The notes: a model not told the origin generated them from the letters alone. A stretch of 64,000 bases of DNA from Desulfomonilaceae bacterium (GCA_041662605.1 JBAZSD010000005.1:1-64000); one strand, 5' to 3'. Shown: positions 16,675-27,674, counted from the stretch's first letter. Made by a program: numbers and translations.

Positions 16675-16929
16675 TTACTGCGCAGGAGCTGTTTGACTGG
16701 CCGTTTTCAATAGCTTTTTTACCGTGTCGCTGAGTTGAGCGCCTTTTTTAACCCAGTCTTCTATAGCTTCTTTTTTCAGGTTAATTCCGTTAACTTTGTT
16801 TCTAGGATCGTACGTTCCCAAGGTATCTAGGAAACGACCGTCCCGCGGATAAATTGAGTCTGTAACAACAATTCGGTAGAATGGACGTTTCTTTGAACCG
16901 TGTCGCGACAATCTGATTTTAACAGCCAT
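16675..16929 (-). CDS. rpsP: Ribosomal protein bS16
   Basis: An 84-residue 30S protein needed for subunit assembly. The N-terminus AVKIRLSRHGSKKRPFYRIVVTDS is diagnostic, and the DGRFLDTLGTYDP block follows. It is the first gene of the ribosomal/tRNA modification operon here. ffh, often upstream in other bacteria, is not in this position; the region upstream is instead shared with a divergent glycosyltransferase gene. Confidence 0.97.
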   Translation of the reverse strand: MAVKIRLSRHGSKKRPFYRIVVTDSIYPRDGRFLDTLGTYDPRNKVNGINLKKEAIEDWVKKGAQLSDTVKKLLKTASQTAPAQ

Positions 16930-17146
16930 TTATTCTGAAGCCTCCAGTAATTTAGGCAATGATAGATCCATAATCGTACAATCTTATTTCACCGTAGTGA
17001 CTCAGTCAAGCAATTTTAGTCCGGTTCGATCAAGATACTCTGTAAAGCGCCTGATTTACCTGTTGACTTGATCGTAAAAAGTCATCTTATTTTTATCAAA
17101 ATGCTTTTCAAAGGCTTGTTCAAACGGTAATAAACAATTTTTTGCA

Positions 17147-17812
17147 ATGTTAAACAGATTAATTGTCTTCACCAAATATCCTATTCCTGGGCGCGTCAAG
17201 ACCCGGCTTGTCCCATTGCTGGGAAGTGAGGCGTCGGCGAAACTTCACCGAATTCTGACCGAATTGACCATTTATAAAGCCGTTTCAGCAAAGGCATCGT
17301 CCGACTTCGATATCGAAACGCATTTTTGTGAAGGCGCCTATGGATTGATGCGCCAATGGTTGGGGCCTTCTTTTAGGTATCGGAGACAAATACAGGGTGA
17401 TCTCGGACAAAAAATGCTCTACGCGTTTAAGGTCGCTTTTGATGAAGGCTGCAAGAAAGTGGTGCTTATTGGAAGTGACATTCCTGGTTTGACTCCTCAA
17501 ATTTTGTCTCAGGCGTTTCAAGCCCTGGATGATCATGATGCCGTAATTGGGCCGGCAATTGACGGTGGATATTATCTTATCGGAACTGCCGGCTTTCACC
17601 CTACGTTGTTTCATAACATTTCATGGAGCGCGTTTGACGTTTTTGAAGAAACAGTTCATAGACTGTCCTCTTTGGCGTTAAAAACAAAAATTGCTCCTGT
17701 ACTTTCTGATCTGGATCGACCTTCAGACTTTTTCAAGCTAGAAGCGCTTTCCTTATTTGGGAATATGTACTTTGACAAAAATGATTTCCGTGATCATACC
17801 GACTCTGAATGA
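17147..17812 (+). CDS. TIGR04282-type glycosyltransferase (DUF2064 family)
   Basis: The 221-residue protein has a GT-A nucleotide-sugar-binding fold: the N-terminal KYPIPGRVKTRLVPLLG motif, a VLIGSDIPGLTP block whose Asp is the likely metal contact, and DAVIGPAIDGGYYLIG. These features match the DUF2064/TIGR04282 family, which usually sits beside a TIGR04283 family 2 glycosyltransferase, exactly as here. The two are thought to act in the same glycan or lipid modification path, but donor and acceptor are unknown. It overlaps the next gene by 32 bp. Confidence 0.85.
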   Translation: MLNRLIVFTKYPIPGRVKTRLVPLLGSEASAKLHRILTELTIYKAVSAKASSDFDIETHFCEGAYGLMRQWLGPSFRYRRQIQGDLGQKMLYAFKVAFDEGCKKVVLIGSDIPGLTPQILSQAFQALDDHDAVIGPAIDGGYYLIGTAGFHPTLFHNISWSAFDVFEETVHRLSSLALKTKIAPVLSDLDRPSDFFKLEALSLFGNMYFDKNDFRDHTDSE

Positions 17813-18455
17813 AGCTAGTACGCTTGAAAATTGTCTGAAGAGCGTAGGGACGCGTTCCGATTTTGAAAAGATTGTGGTTGATGGTGGCAGTTACGACTCA
17901 ACCTTGGATATCGCACAAAATTATGATTGTTTGGTGTTGGTTACGGAATCCAGCCGCGCCCGACAGATGAATCTCGGCGCGCTCAGGGCATCAGGAGAAA
18001 TTTTGTTATTTCTCCATGCTGACACTACCTTGCCTGACAAATGGTCCGAGGCTGTTTTGGAAATATTACGTGAAGATAGAATAGTCTGCGGCGCTTTTGC
18101 CTTGTCCATATCAGAAAATCTCAGAGGCCTTTATTTAATTGAATTGGCCTCAAATTTCAGATCTCGAGTTCTGAACATGCCTTACGGGGATCAAGCTTTT
18201 TTCATGACCAAACAATCTTTTAATATGATTGGAGGTTTTCCTGATCAGCCGATTATGGAAGATTTTGAGTTCATTCGTAGATTAGGGAAACAAGGGAAGA
18301 TTCGAATTTCAGCATTATCCGTCAAGACATCAGGCCGGCGCTGGAAAAAGCTGGGTCTACTAAGAACCACATTAATTAATCAGATCGTCATAGCGGCCTA
18401 TTCTTTCGGGTTTTCTCCAAACAAATTGAGAAAACTTTATGACAAGTGGGCGTGA
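17781..18455 (+). CDS. Family 2 glycosyltransferase (TIGR04283-type)
   Basis: A GT-A glycosyltransferase. The start MISVIIPTLNEASTLENCL is the standard family opening, and DGGSYDST and FLHADTTLP (the DxD-like metal site) follow. GGFPDQPIMEDFEFIRRL near residue 155 is typical of the TIGR04283 group. I chose the ATG at 17781, which gives this N-terminus and overlaps the preceding gene by 32 bp; the in-frame ATG at 17757 adds eight residues that are not family-like. Together with the preceding gene it forms the common TIGR04282/TIGR04283 pair. Confidence 0.87.
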   Translation: MISVIIPTLNEASTLENCLKSVGTRSDFEKIVVDGGSYDSTLDIAQNYDCLVLVTESSRARQMNLGALRASGEILLFLHADTTLPDKWSEAVLEILREDRIVCGAFALSISENLRGLYLIELASNFRSRVLNMPYGDQAFFMTKQSFNMIGGFPDQPIMEDFEFIRRLGKQGKIRISALSVKTSGRRWKKLGLLRTTLINQIVIAAYSFGFSPNKLRKLYDKWA

Positions 18456-18470
18456 TACAGGATTGTTCCC

Positions 18471-19472
18471 TTGAATGAAAAACGTAAAATTCGATGTGTC
18501 GTAACAGGCAGTACGGGTTTTATTGGAAGTAATTTGACTCAACTTCTGTTGAACCGAAATTTTGAGGTGATTTGCCCTGTTAGAGAACCGAATAAAGTTA
18601 AACATTTACAATCTTCCAACACAAAAATCATTACTTTTGAAACACTCGAACGGGATTTAACGGTTTCAGAGGGGTTTGAATATTTTTTCCATCTTGCAGG
18701 AGCCACCAGGGCTCTAAATTATGAGGGCTATTACGAAGCAAATGTGAAGCTGGCCAAAAGGATGCTGGAGTTTGTAATTAAACGCTCTGACTCCAAAATT
18801 TTTAAGAAATTTGTACTCGTGAGTTCACAGGCGGTAAGTGGACCAGCACGCTCTTCGGATGACCCTGTTGTTGAAAATGATGTTCCTAATCCGGTTTCTC
18901 TTTATGCTCGTTCAAAACTCGAAGCTGAAAAAATGGCGCAAAGTTTTGTTGATTTGATACCAATCACTATCATAAGGCCTTCAACGGTGTTCGGACCCCG
19001 TGACACGGATGTTCTGGGTGTGTTCAAATCGTGCAAATATGGTGTGGCGCCTTGTTTATCCGGAAGAGACCGCAGAGTTAGTGTTATTTTTGTCGATGAC
19101 TTGATCGAAGGAATTGTTCGCTGCGCCTTTTCTGAAAACAGTTCTGGAAAAACTTATTTTCTCGCCAATCCTGATCCAGTTATATGGCGCGATTTTATAA
19201 AAGATACCGCTCGAGTAATGGGTACCCGTGTTTTGATTGTGCCATTACCCAAATTTGTTTTACGAACATTTGGAAGTTTTGCCGATGTAATTGGGGCGTT
19301 GTCCCGAAAGCCTCAAATGCTCAGGACAGAAAAAATTCGGGAGATGGATCAGATGTATTGGATTTGCTCTTCAGAAAAGGCGCGCCGTGACTTGGGTTGG
19401 ATCCCTCGACACTCTCTTGTGGAAGCCTTAACCAAAACTTTTCATTGGTACAAAGACAACTCCTGGTTGTAA
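18471..19472 (+). CDS. NAD-dependent epimerase/dehydratase (extended SDR)
   Basis: The 333-residue protein has the nucleotide-binding motif VTGSTGFIGSNL, then SSQAVSGP, the catalytic SLYARSKLEAEKM (YxxxK) and the substrate-binding TIIRPSTVFGPRD. This is the extended short-chain dehydrogenase family that epimerises, dehydrates or reduces nucleotide-sugars and terpenoid or steroid substrates. The exact substrate cannot be read from the sequence. The start is TTG, with AGGA about 8 bases upstream at 18459-18462; the ATG at 18474 is out of frame. It is 15 bp after the glycosyltransferase gene and likely shares its transcript. Confidence 0.82.
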   Translation: MNEKRKIRCVVTGSTGFIGSNLTQLLLNRNFEVICPVREPNKVKHLQSSNTKIITFETLERDLTVSEGFEYFFHLAGATRALNYEGYYEANVKLAKRMLEFVIKRSDSKIFKKFVLVSSQAVSGPARSSDDPVVENDVPNPVSLYARSKLEAEKMAQSFVDLIPITIIRPSTVFGPRDTDVLGVFKSCKYGVAPCLSGRDRRVSVIFVDDLIEGIVRCAFSENSSGKTYFLANPDPVIWRDFIKDTARVMGTRVLIVPLPKFVLRTFGSFADVIGALSRKPQMLRTEKIREMDQMYWICSSEKARRDLGWIPRHSLVEALTKTFHWYKDNSWL

Positions 19473-19820
19473 ACGCACGGTTCTTGGACGACCCCTTCAT
19501 GAGATAAAGGCTTGGCGAGGATTTGGCTCACCCGCGCGTCAAGCAAGTGGTCTGACGGATGAGAGAAACCCTCATCCACCAGCCCAGAAACTATTTCCAA
19601 ACACCGAAAGGTGTCTTCCTAGCAATATTGTCGCTGAACATATTTACAGTAACAGCTCTTGCACAAAATTAACGGCAAACCGGAACTCTTACCAATTTGA
19701 GCTGAACTCTTTTCAGGTCCTCATTTTGCTTCTTTAATCCTGTCTTATAAGCCGGGAGTTCCTGGATGATCTCTTGCAGGGGCCTTACCTTTTCCATATC
19801 TCAGGATTCTTTAGAATATT
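19473..19820. other. Gene-poor stretch between epimerase and sensor kinase
   Basis: No confident gene. It holds a 7-bp inverted repeat GGATGAG/CTCATCC at 19557-19577, a small CACC-GAAA-GGTG hairpin near 19600, and a 42-codon minus-strand frame listed separately. Confidence 0.4.
19669..19797 (-). CDS. Possible 42-residue helical peptide
   Basis: A short minus-strand frame starting at ATG 19797 and ending at TAA 19669, 23 bp downstream of the hybrid kinase gene on the same strand. The product has heptad-like charged/hydrophobic composition (LKKQNEDLKRVQLKL) as in short coiled coils or fragments of larger helical proteins. There is only a weak ribosome binding sequence. It may be a real small gene, a remnant of a longer one, or chance. 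Confidence 0.25.
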   Translation of the reverse strand: MEKVRPLQEIIQELPAYKTGLKKQNEDLKRVQLKLVRVPVCR

Positions 19821-21506
19821 TCATCCATTGGCTCCTAACACTCGATCGAGTTCCGCTTTGAGGATATTCATATCATATGGTTTGCGCAAAATACTAGCAG
19901 GGCGTCGGTCGGGAAAGCTCTGTAGTATGACATCCTCAGTGTAACCACTGCTAAGGATCACCTTAACATCCGGTTTGATCCGTATGAGTTCCCCGAAAGC
20001 TTCAACTCCATTCATTCTCGGCATTGTAAAGTCGAGTATCACCAGATCTATTTCATTCAATCGTTCCCGGAAAACGCTGACTCCGTCCTCCCCATCCACA
20101 GAGGTAATCGTGTCATAGCCCAAGACGCCTAAACGCCTGACAGTAAGATTACGAACCTCTGTCTCGTCATCAACTAACAGAATAGTTTTTCGTCGATTAA
20201 TGGTGTCGAGCCCTGGAACCTTAGTTTCAACTATGTCCGTGACCTGAACAGAAGTCGCCTGAGCCTCTTGCAACGCAGGAAATAGAACACGGACTGAAGT
20301 TCCCTTCCCAATCTGACTGTCCACAATTAATGCTCCACGGTGCCCCTTTACTATCCCCAGCGCTTCGGCCAATCCAAGGCCACGACCAGTGAACTTTGTT
20401 GTGAAGAAGGGATCAAAAACCTTGCGCAGCGTCTCTAAGTCCATTCCGCAACCAGTATCTGAAATGTCCAAAAAGACGAACCGACCTGGTTCAGGCTTTA
20501 TTTCAACGCGGCTATGGCTCAGATACCCTTCATTGCCATCCATGACTCCTGTAGAAAGTCTAACCTCACCGTTCTTGTCCCCAATCGCCTCAGAGGCGTT
20601 GATCAGAATGTTCATAATCAAGCGTTGTATTTGATCCGCATCCACTCTAATCGGTGGAAGCGCGTTGCCGATTGCCAAGTTGAGAGTGACTTGTTCGGAA
20701 ACACCCAATTTCAACAGGACGCTGTTTCTGTTCAACCATTCGTTGAGATCCAAAGCCACCGGGGAATTCAATATACTGCCCGTGTATATCAGCATCTGTC
20801 TCGATAATTCCGCTGAACGTTCAGCCGCCTGAATTGCATTTTCGACATCCTGCCGTGCCTCGGAATCCAAAGGCAGATCCTCGAGAGCAAGACCAAGGTT
20901 ACCCAAAACTACCATCAGCAGATTGTTAAAATCGTGGGCTATTCCCCCGGCCATAACACCGAGACTCTCGAGTTTCTGAGCATGTAGAACCTTTCGCTCG
21001 ATCTCCAGCCGTTCAGTCTCCAACCTTTTGCGCTCAGAAATTTCATTCCTGAGCTTTTCGTTGGCCAGTTGTAAATCGGCCGTCTGATTTTCAAGACGAG
21101 CACGCAATCGACTCATTTCCAGGTGGGTTTGGACACGAACCAGCAACTCTTCATGATCGATAGGCTTGGTGATGAAATCTACAGCGCCGAGCTTCAAGCC
21201 TTCTACCCGCTGTTTCACTTCTGTGGACGCGCTGATGAATATGATCGGGATATCGCTATACTCTTCCCGCTCCTTGATTTGCCGGATAACATCAAACCCA
21301 TCAGTCCCAGGCATTCGGATGTCCAAGAGCACAATGTCCGGCAGACCAGAATGGATCATATCCAGGGCCATCGTTCCATCATTAGCTACCAGCGCAGTAA
21401 AACCCGCCTGTTTCACGACGCGGAAAAGAATATCGCTAAAGTCTTTTTCATCGTCTACGATAAGGACTTTGGCGGCTTCAGTGAACTCCTTCAGATTAGT
21501 TTCCAT
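19821..21506 (-). CDS. Soluble hybrid sensor kinase (REC - histidine kinase - REC)
   Basis: The 561-residue protein has an N-terminal receiver domain (about 12-130; DDE, phospho-acceptor Asp62 in LLDIRMPG, Lys in TKPID), a coiled coil (about 135-180), a HisKA domain with His191 in GGIAHDFNNLL, an HATPase domain (ILINASEAIGDKNG, DISDTGCGMD, GRGLGLAEALGIVKGHRG), and a C-terminal receiver (Asp492 in LDFTMPRMNG). It has no membrane helix, so it is cytosolic and takes its input through the first receiver or another partner. The AHDFNNLL H-box group is common in delta-proteobacterial hybrid kinases. No output gene lies next to it; the surrounding DNA is gene-poor. Confidence 0.9.
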   Translation of the reverse strand: METNLKEFTEAAKVLIVDDEKDFSDILFRVVKQAGFTALVANDGTMALDMIHSGLPDIVLLDIRMPGTDGFDVIRQIKEREEYSDIPIIFISASTEVKQRVEGLKLGAVDFITKPIDHEELLVRVQTHLEMSRLRARLENQTADLQLANEKLRNEISERKRLETERLEIERKVLHAQKLESLGVMAGGIAHDFNNLLMVVLGNLGLALEDLPLDSEARQDVENAIQAAERSAELSRQMLIYTGSILNSPVALDLNEWLNRNSVLLKLGVSEQVTLNLAIGNALPPIRVDADQIQRLIMNILINASEAIGDKNGEVRLSTGVMDGNEGYLSHSRVEIKPEPGRFVFLDISDTGCGMDLETLRKVFDPFFTTKFTGRGLGLAEALGIVKGHRGALIVDSQIGKGTSVRVLFPALQEAQATSVQVTDIVETKVPGLDTINRRKTILLVDDETEVRNLTVRRLGVLGYDTITSVDGEDGVSVFRERLNEIDLVILDFTMPRMNGVEAFGELIRIKPDVKVILSSGYTEDVILQSFPDRRPASILRKPYDMNILKAELDRVLGANG

Positions 21507-22714
<1,208 letters not shown>

Positions 22715-22724
22715 GCTGATGTGC

Positions 22725-23207
22725 TCATCTGCCGGTGGTTTTTAAACGTCGCTCACGAAAAAAGTCGCGTAATAGCGCAGCCGTTTCTTTGTTCATAATT
22801 CCTGATGTAATCTCTATTTCATGGTTATATCTAGGATCGTGGGATAGATCAAAAAGGCTGCCAAATGCTCCGAATCGGCTGTCCCACGCTCCGAACATGA
22901 CCCGTTCGATCCGAGCGTTTAAAAGCGCCGCCGCGCACATGATACAGGGTTCTAAAGTAACATAAATTGTTGTTCCGATCAATCTCCAATCCCTTGCCGC
23001 CCTTGTGGCTTTTCTTAAAGCTACTATTTCCGCATGAGCAGTAGGATCATGATCGGTCTCAACTCTGTTATAACCGGACCCAATTATTCTGTCGTTTTTG
23101 ACAATTATCGCCCCTACCGGAGTTTCCCCCAGGCTGTAGGCTTTTTTAGCCATGATTAGGGCGGTTTTCATGAAAAAAAGTTCATTCCGTTTCCCTGATC
23201 TTGGCAA
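22725..23207 (-). CDS. tadA: tRNA-specific adenosine deaminase TadA
   Basis: Deaminates A34 of tRNA-Arg(ACG) to inosine. The 160-residue protein has the zinc-deaminase signature: HAEIVALRKA with the zinc His and catalytic Glu, and PCIMCAAALLNARI with the two zinc cysteines. The start is a TTG (23205-23207) with GGAG just upstream, giving the usual 15-25 residue leader before the MKTALIMAKKAY helix; an internal ATG 12 residues later is less likely because it removes part of that helix. The gene is followed by tRNA-Ser on the same strand. Confidence 0.95.
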   Translation of the reverse strand: MPRSGKRNELFFMKTALIMAKKAYSLGETPVGAIIVKNDRIIGSGYNRVETDHDPTAHAEIVALRKATRAARDWRLIGTTIYVTLEPCIMCAAALLNARIERVMFGAWDSRFGAFGSLFDLSHDPRYNHEIEITSGIMNKETAALLRDFFRERRLKTTGR

Positions 23208-23230
23208 GATGTCTCCAGATACGCTTCGAT

Positions 23231-24889
23231 CTATCTAAAGACCGCCCCTTGAGCGGCGGAACCCACAAGAGAGGCGTATCTCGCTAAATATCCTTCTTTA
23301 ATTTTAGGTTCGGGCGATCTCCACTGTTCTCTACGTTTTTCAAGCTCTTCAGCCGTGACATTCAAATCAATTTTCTTGTTCGGTATGTCTATGATTATTT
23401 CGTCTCCATTCTTTACCATGGCTATGGGACCACCATGAGCCGCTTCCGGAGATACATGACCAATCGCAGCTCCGCGTGTTCCACCACTGAAGCGTCCATC
23501 TGTGATCAGACATACTGTCCTATCCAGTCCCATCCCAGCAAGCGCAGATGTAGGGTTCAGCATTTCCCGCATTCCTGGACCTCCTTTAGGTCCTTCATAC
23601 CTGATAACGACTACAGTTCCGGGTTCAATTTTACCCAACAGAATTTCCTCGACCGCCGCTTCTTCCGAGTCATAAACTTTAGCTCGACCTTTATTTCGAA
23701 GCATTTCCTCAGAAACGGCGGATTGTTTTACCACTGCCCCCTCGGGCGCCAGATTTCCATATAGAATCGCTATACCTCCTTGCTCATGGTAAGGATGGTC
23801 TAATGGTCTTATTATTTCAGGGAAGCGAACTGCTGCTTTTAATAAAGTCTGTCCCAAATAATCTCCAGTGACTGTCAGCACATTTGGATTGGCAAGCCCG
23901 GCTTCTAACAGTTCTTTCAAAACCGCCTGGATTCCTCCAGCCGCATGAAGATCCTCGAGATGATGCGTGCCCGCAGGGGAGAGTGAGCAGATGTGCGGAG
24001 TCCTGGAGCTAATTTCATCGAACAATCTTAAATCTATGTCCTGTTTCGCTTCTTTACCGATGGCGGGAAGATGCAAGACCGTATTCGTAGAGCATCCCAA
24101 AGCCATGTCCACAGCAATCGCGTTTTCAAACGCCTCTTTGGTAGCTATGTCTCTAGGACGAATTTCCTTCGAAACCAGATTCATAATGCTCATACCAGCT
24201 CTCTTGGCCAATCTGATCCTTTCGGCATGAACTGCTGGGATCGTTCCATTACCTGGTAGACCTAGTCCAAGCGCTTCAGTGAGGCAATTCATGGAATTAG
24301 CCGTAAACATCCCTGCGCACGATCCACAACCTGGGCAGGCTTCATTTTCAAGTTCGGACAGCTCTTCACAGGACATTTTGTCCGCTGACACTTTTCCTAC
24401 CGCCTCAAATACTGTTATCAAGTCAACTTTTTCACCACAAAATCTACCGGCGAGCATGGGGCCCCCACTAACTATAATGGCCGGAATATTAAGTCTTAAG
24501 GCCGCCATCAACATTCCAGGGACAATTTTATCACAGTTGGGGATCAGAACCAGTCCATCAAAAGCATGAGCCATCGCCATGATTTCTATTGAATCCGCTA
24601 TCAGCTCTCTAGAAGCCAGAGAGTACTTCATGCCTTCATGTCCCATAGCCAAACCATCACAAACGCCGATTGTCGGAAACTCCATTGGTGTTCCACCGGC
24701 AATTCTGACCCCTGCCTTGACCGCGTCAGCTATAAGATCCAGATGTATATGACCAGGCACTACTTCATTAGCCGAATTTACCACTCCAATTAATGGCTTG
24801 CCTATTTCTTCGTCAGTAAATCCCATTGCCTTGAGCAAGGCTCTTGAGGGGGCTCTGGTCAAACCCTTTTTCATTAAATCACTACGCAC
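23231..24889 (-). CDS. ilvD: Dihydroxy-acid dehydratase
   Basis: Iron-sulphur enzyme of valine, isoleucine and leucine synthesis that dehydrates 2,3-dihydroxy acids to 2-keto acids. The 552-residue protein is full length. The cluster ligands lie in IPNCDKIVPGM and CPGCGSCAGMFTANSMN, and the C-terminal TDGRFSGGTRG block is conserved. The start is GTG (24887-24889), preceded by GAGG at 7 bases. It stands 23 bp upstream of tadA; no other ilv gene is adjacent, and no T-box or leader peptide was recognised upstream. Confidence 0.96.
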   Translation of the reverse strand: MRSDLMKKGLTRAPSRALLKAMGFTDEEIGKPLIGVVNSANEVVPGHIHLDLIADAVKAGVRIAGGTPMEFPTIGVCDGLAMGHEGMKYSLASRELIADSIEIMAMAHAFDGLVLIPNCDKIVPGMLMAALRLNIPAIIVSGGPMLAGRFCGEKVDLITVFEAVGKVSADKMSCEELSELENEACPGCGSCAGMFTANSMNCLTEALGLGLPGNGTIPAVHAERIRLAKRAGMSIMNLVSKEIRPRDIATKEAFENAIAVDMALGCSTNTVLHLPAIGKEAKQDIDLRLFDEISSRTPHICSLSPAGTHHLEDLHAAGGIQAVLKELLEAGLANPNVLTVTGDYLGQTLLKAAVRFPEIIRPLDHPYHEQGGIAILYGNLAPEGAVVKQSAVSEEMLRNKGRAKVYDSEEAAVEEILLGKIEPGTVVVIRYEGPKGGPGMREMLNPTSALAGMGLDRTVCLITDGRFSGGTRGAAIGHVSPEAAHGGPIAMVKNGDEIIIDIPNKKIDLNVTAEELEKRREQWRSPEPKIKEGYLARYASLVGSAAQGAVFR

Positions 24890-24984
24890 GTAAAAGCCTC
24901 CAGTACTAATCTTGAAATTCAGTATTCAATAATTGATGAATCACTGGTTGATAATATCTTAACAAATTCAAAGACGCTTCCTGA

Positions 24985-26196
24985 TTATTTAATAAGTTTA
25001 TCCACTATAGGAGCCTGGATTCTATCGTAGACAGGAAGTTCTCCCAACAAGGGACGAGCGTACATTTTAAATTCATCTGTAACATTATTTGCGCCTCTTA
25101 TGAATTCATCCGGCATGCTTTTGGTTTCTTTCGCAACATCAGCCAATGGGGTTAAGTTGTAGCGTACCCCGTAGTCTCCAACTCTTTCAATTGTAATTGA
25201 GCCGTCAATCCGGTGCCATGCAGCGATTTGAACTGCTCTTTCTCCGACCTCTCTAGCCTCATTCGCGTCAACAGCGCTTACACATCCAAGGAATGAACGT
25301 TGAAGATACCCAAATGTGTCGGAACGCACTCTTTTAATATTTAAACGTTTCTTGACCAATTCAGCCAAAGCGTCACCCAAGGATGTATTGCCGGACAACT
25401 GAATATTGCCATGCGCGTCCTTTTCTAAATTCTTCAGCAAACTTGCGGCTACGGTATTTCCGGATGAGTCTTTTATACCTTCGGATACTGCTACCACGAC
25501 TCTTCCAAATTCATTATAAGTCGCGTCCACACTAGCCAGGAATTCTTCAGAATCAAATGCTCGCTCAGGCACATAGATTAGATGTGGACCATCATCATGG
25601 TACTTCCGTGCAAAAACAGACGCCGCAGTAAGAAAACCCGCGTGACGACCCATGACCACTCCAATATATACTCCTGGGAGTGATCGATTGTCCAAATTGA
25701 CTCCCATGAAAGCCTGCGCCACGAATTTCGCCGCTGAACCATAACCTGGACAATGGTCAGTAACTCGCAGATCATTATCAATTGTTTTCGGAACATGAGT
25801 AACCCGCAATTCATATCCGGCGTCCATAGCGAATTTGTTGACTATTCTGCAGGTTTCGGCTGAGTCGTTGCCACCTATATAAAAAAAGTAGTGAATGCCA
25901 TGAGCCTTACATACATTAAAAATTCGTTGGCAATATTCCTCATCCGGCTTGACTCTCGTGCTTCTGATTCCGGCTCCGGGAGTTAGAGCTACCATTTCCA
26001 GATTATGTCTGGTGGCCTCGGTTAAGTTTACGAATTCTTCGTTTACTAACCCTTCTACTCCACGGAACGCGCCGTAGAACTGTGTAATATGAGGATACTG
26101 CCTAGCTTGAAGGACCGCTCCGACTAAAGATTGGTTTATTACTGCAGTAGGACCGCCTCCCATAGCAATAATAGCCTTACCTGTTAATTTTTCCAT
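24985..26196 (-). CDS. pfp: Pyrophosphate-dependent 6-phosphofructokinase
   Basis: Reversible phosphofructokinase of glycolysis and gluconeogenesis. The opening AIIAMGGGPTAVINQSL is the phosphoryl-donor site. GGNDS (about residue 106 of the chosen start), in place of the ATP-type GGDGS, and PKTIDNDL are diagnostic of the PPi-using clade, and MGRHAGF binds the sugar phosphate. About 403 residues from the ATG at 26196, which is preceded by AGGAG; the frame continues 22 residues upstream without family likeness. PPi use fits an energy-limited anaerobe, but the donor should be treated as inferred. It stands alone next to ilvD. Confidence 0.86.
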   Translation of the reverse strand: MEKLTGKAIIAMGGGPTAVINQSLVGAVLQARQYPHITQFYGAFRGVEGLVNEEFVNLTEATRHNLEMVALTPGAGIRSTRVKPDEEYCQRIFNVCKAHGIHYFFYIGGNDSAETCRIVNKFAMDAGYELRVTHVPKTIDNDLRVTDHCPGYGSAAKFVAQAFMGVNLDNRSLPGVYIGVVMGRHAGFLTAASVFARKYHDDGPHLIYVPERAFDSEEFLASVDATYNEFGRVVVAVSEGIKDSSGNTVAASLLKNLEKDAHGNIQLSGNTSLGDALAELVKKRLNIKRVRSDTFGYLQRSFLGCVSAVDANEAREVGERAVQIAAWHRIDGSITIERVGDYGVRYNLTPLADVAKETKSMPDEFIRGANNVTDEFKMYARPLLGELPVYDRIQAPIVDKLIK

Positions 26197-26351
26197 TTTC
26201 GGTCTCCTCTCATTGAAAATTGCTATTTGAAGATCGTATTGTTTGATAAAAGACTTAGACACTTTTCTTGTTTACAGAAAACGTGTTTCTTAATTTCCAA
26301 ATATGGGTTTCCCCAATTGATTTCACATTACGAAAAAGATATTTTCTTGTC

Positions 26352-27674
26352 ATGAAAAATAGTGAGTATATGGATGATGATCTGCAAATTGTCAGCGGTG
26401 TTGACAAACTGTCTCTTGAGAATAAGCTTGATCTCTTTGCAAGACTCTCACCGAGGGGACGTCAGGAATTTATTCAGAATCTTAGTTACCCGGGTGAATT
26501 GATTCGACGCATTTCTGAAAAAGAAATGTATTTTACTATCAAGAGTATTGGAATCGATGATGCTACTTATCTTTTAAGCCTGACGACTTCAAAGCAACTA
26601 ATTTATATTCTGGATCTCGAACTCTGGAAGAAAGATACACCGGATTCTGAAGCTGCAAATTGTTGGTTGGAAAAACTTGTTGATTTAGGAGAAGACAAGC
26701 TTTTCCAATTTCTCCAGACATCAGATCCGGAATTGGTGATTTCCTTAATTAATTTGTTGGTTAAAGTGAAAGTCGTTAAATCAGATCTCGATTTTACCGA
26801 ACAGATAAATTCTTTGCCTTCGTTCACATTGGACAGCATCTATTTTATTGAATTCCTGGATTATTCTCATAAAGATGCAATTGAGCGATTGCTTACAGGC
26901 ATTTTTAGATGGAGTGATCATTATTATTTTAATCTCATGCAATATTTGACATCGTCAGATTTGGTAGAGATACAGAATCTGGCTCTCAGATGGAGATCAG
27001 GACGCCTTGCTGATCATGGCTTTCCGGATTTTGAAGAGTCTCAAGAAATATACCGTTATCTCTCTCCAAAAGCTATCTCGATGGAAGTTCAGGAAAATTC
27101 GAGAGAAAGTAATGGTGAAATTACTGTAGGAACATTTATTGATTATCCTCTGAAAATAGCTTTGAAACGAAATTTTTTTGAACGCTGCTGGAACTTAATT
27201 CCTAGTCGGTCAATTCAAGACAGGATTTCTCTGGAATTATCGCACGTCGCTAATAAAATAATGATAGCGGACGTCAAAGAGCCTGGGAATCTTGAACACT
27301 TGATAGATAGTCTGAAAAAAGCTTCGGGTTATATAAATATAGCTTTGGAAAATATTTCAAAACTGGATATTGGAAAGGGAAGCTTAATCTTAACAGCGAA
27401 TCACATGGAGCTTTTATTTAGGGTGGGGTATAGTCTTATCCTGGATTTAAGGACACAGGCTGATGATTTTGTGCGATTATACGAAGGTGGGCCGGAAAAT
27501 CTTGGATATCCTTTGTCGGTTTTACTTAAAGGCCTCTTTGCAAAAAGGCCCTTTTTTGTTGAGACCTTTATTTCGGAAGAAAAGATTCGAAATTTTGAAA
27601 CATCAGAAGATCTCTATTTCATTCGTAAGTTATTAGATAGGAACTTAGTTCAGGATTTGTGGGAATCAATCTAA
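26352..27674 (+). CDS. DUF6178-like protein of unknown function
   Basis: I recognise this only as resembling the DUF6178 group found mainly in Desulfobacterota. The product, 440 residues from the ATG at 26352, is largely helical, with LSPRGRQEFIQNL, TSKQLIYILDLELWKKD and LNLMQYLTSSDLVEIQ-like repeats typical of the family. There is no signal peptide, membrane helix or cofactor motif. The frame extends 28 residues upstream from a TTG, but nothing there looks like a start, so the ATG is preferred; both lack a clear ribosome binding site. It is divergent from pfp and about 110 bp upstream of mvhD on the same strand, so it may share its transcript. The function is unknown. Confidence 0.6.
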   Translation: MKNSEYMDDDLQIVSGVDKLSLENKLDLFARLSPRGRQEFIQNLSYPGELIRRISEKEMYFTIKSIGIDDATYLLSLTTSKQLIYILDLELWKKDTPDSEAANCWLEKLVDLGEDKLFQFLQTSDPELVISLINLLVKVKVVKSDLDFTEQINSLPSFTLDSIYFIEFLDYSHKDAIERLLTGIFRWSDHYYFNLMQYLTSSDLVEIQNLALRWRSGRLADHGFPDFEESQEIYRYLSPKAISMEVQENSRESNGEITVGTFIDYPLKIALKRNFFERCWNLIPSRSIQDRISLELSHVANKIMIADVKEPGNLEHLIDSLKKASGYINIALENISKLDIGKGSLILTANHMELLFRVGYSLILDLRTQADDFVRLYEGGPENLGYPLSVLLKGLFAKRPFFVETFISEEKIRNFETSEDLYFIRKLLDRNLVQDLWESI

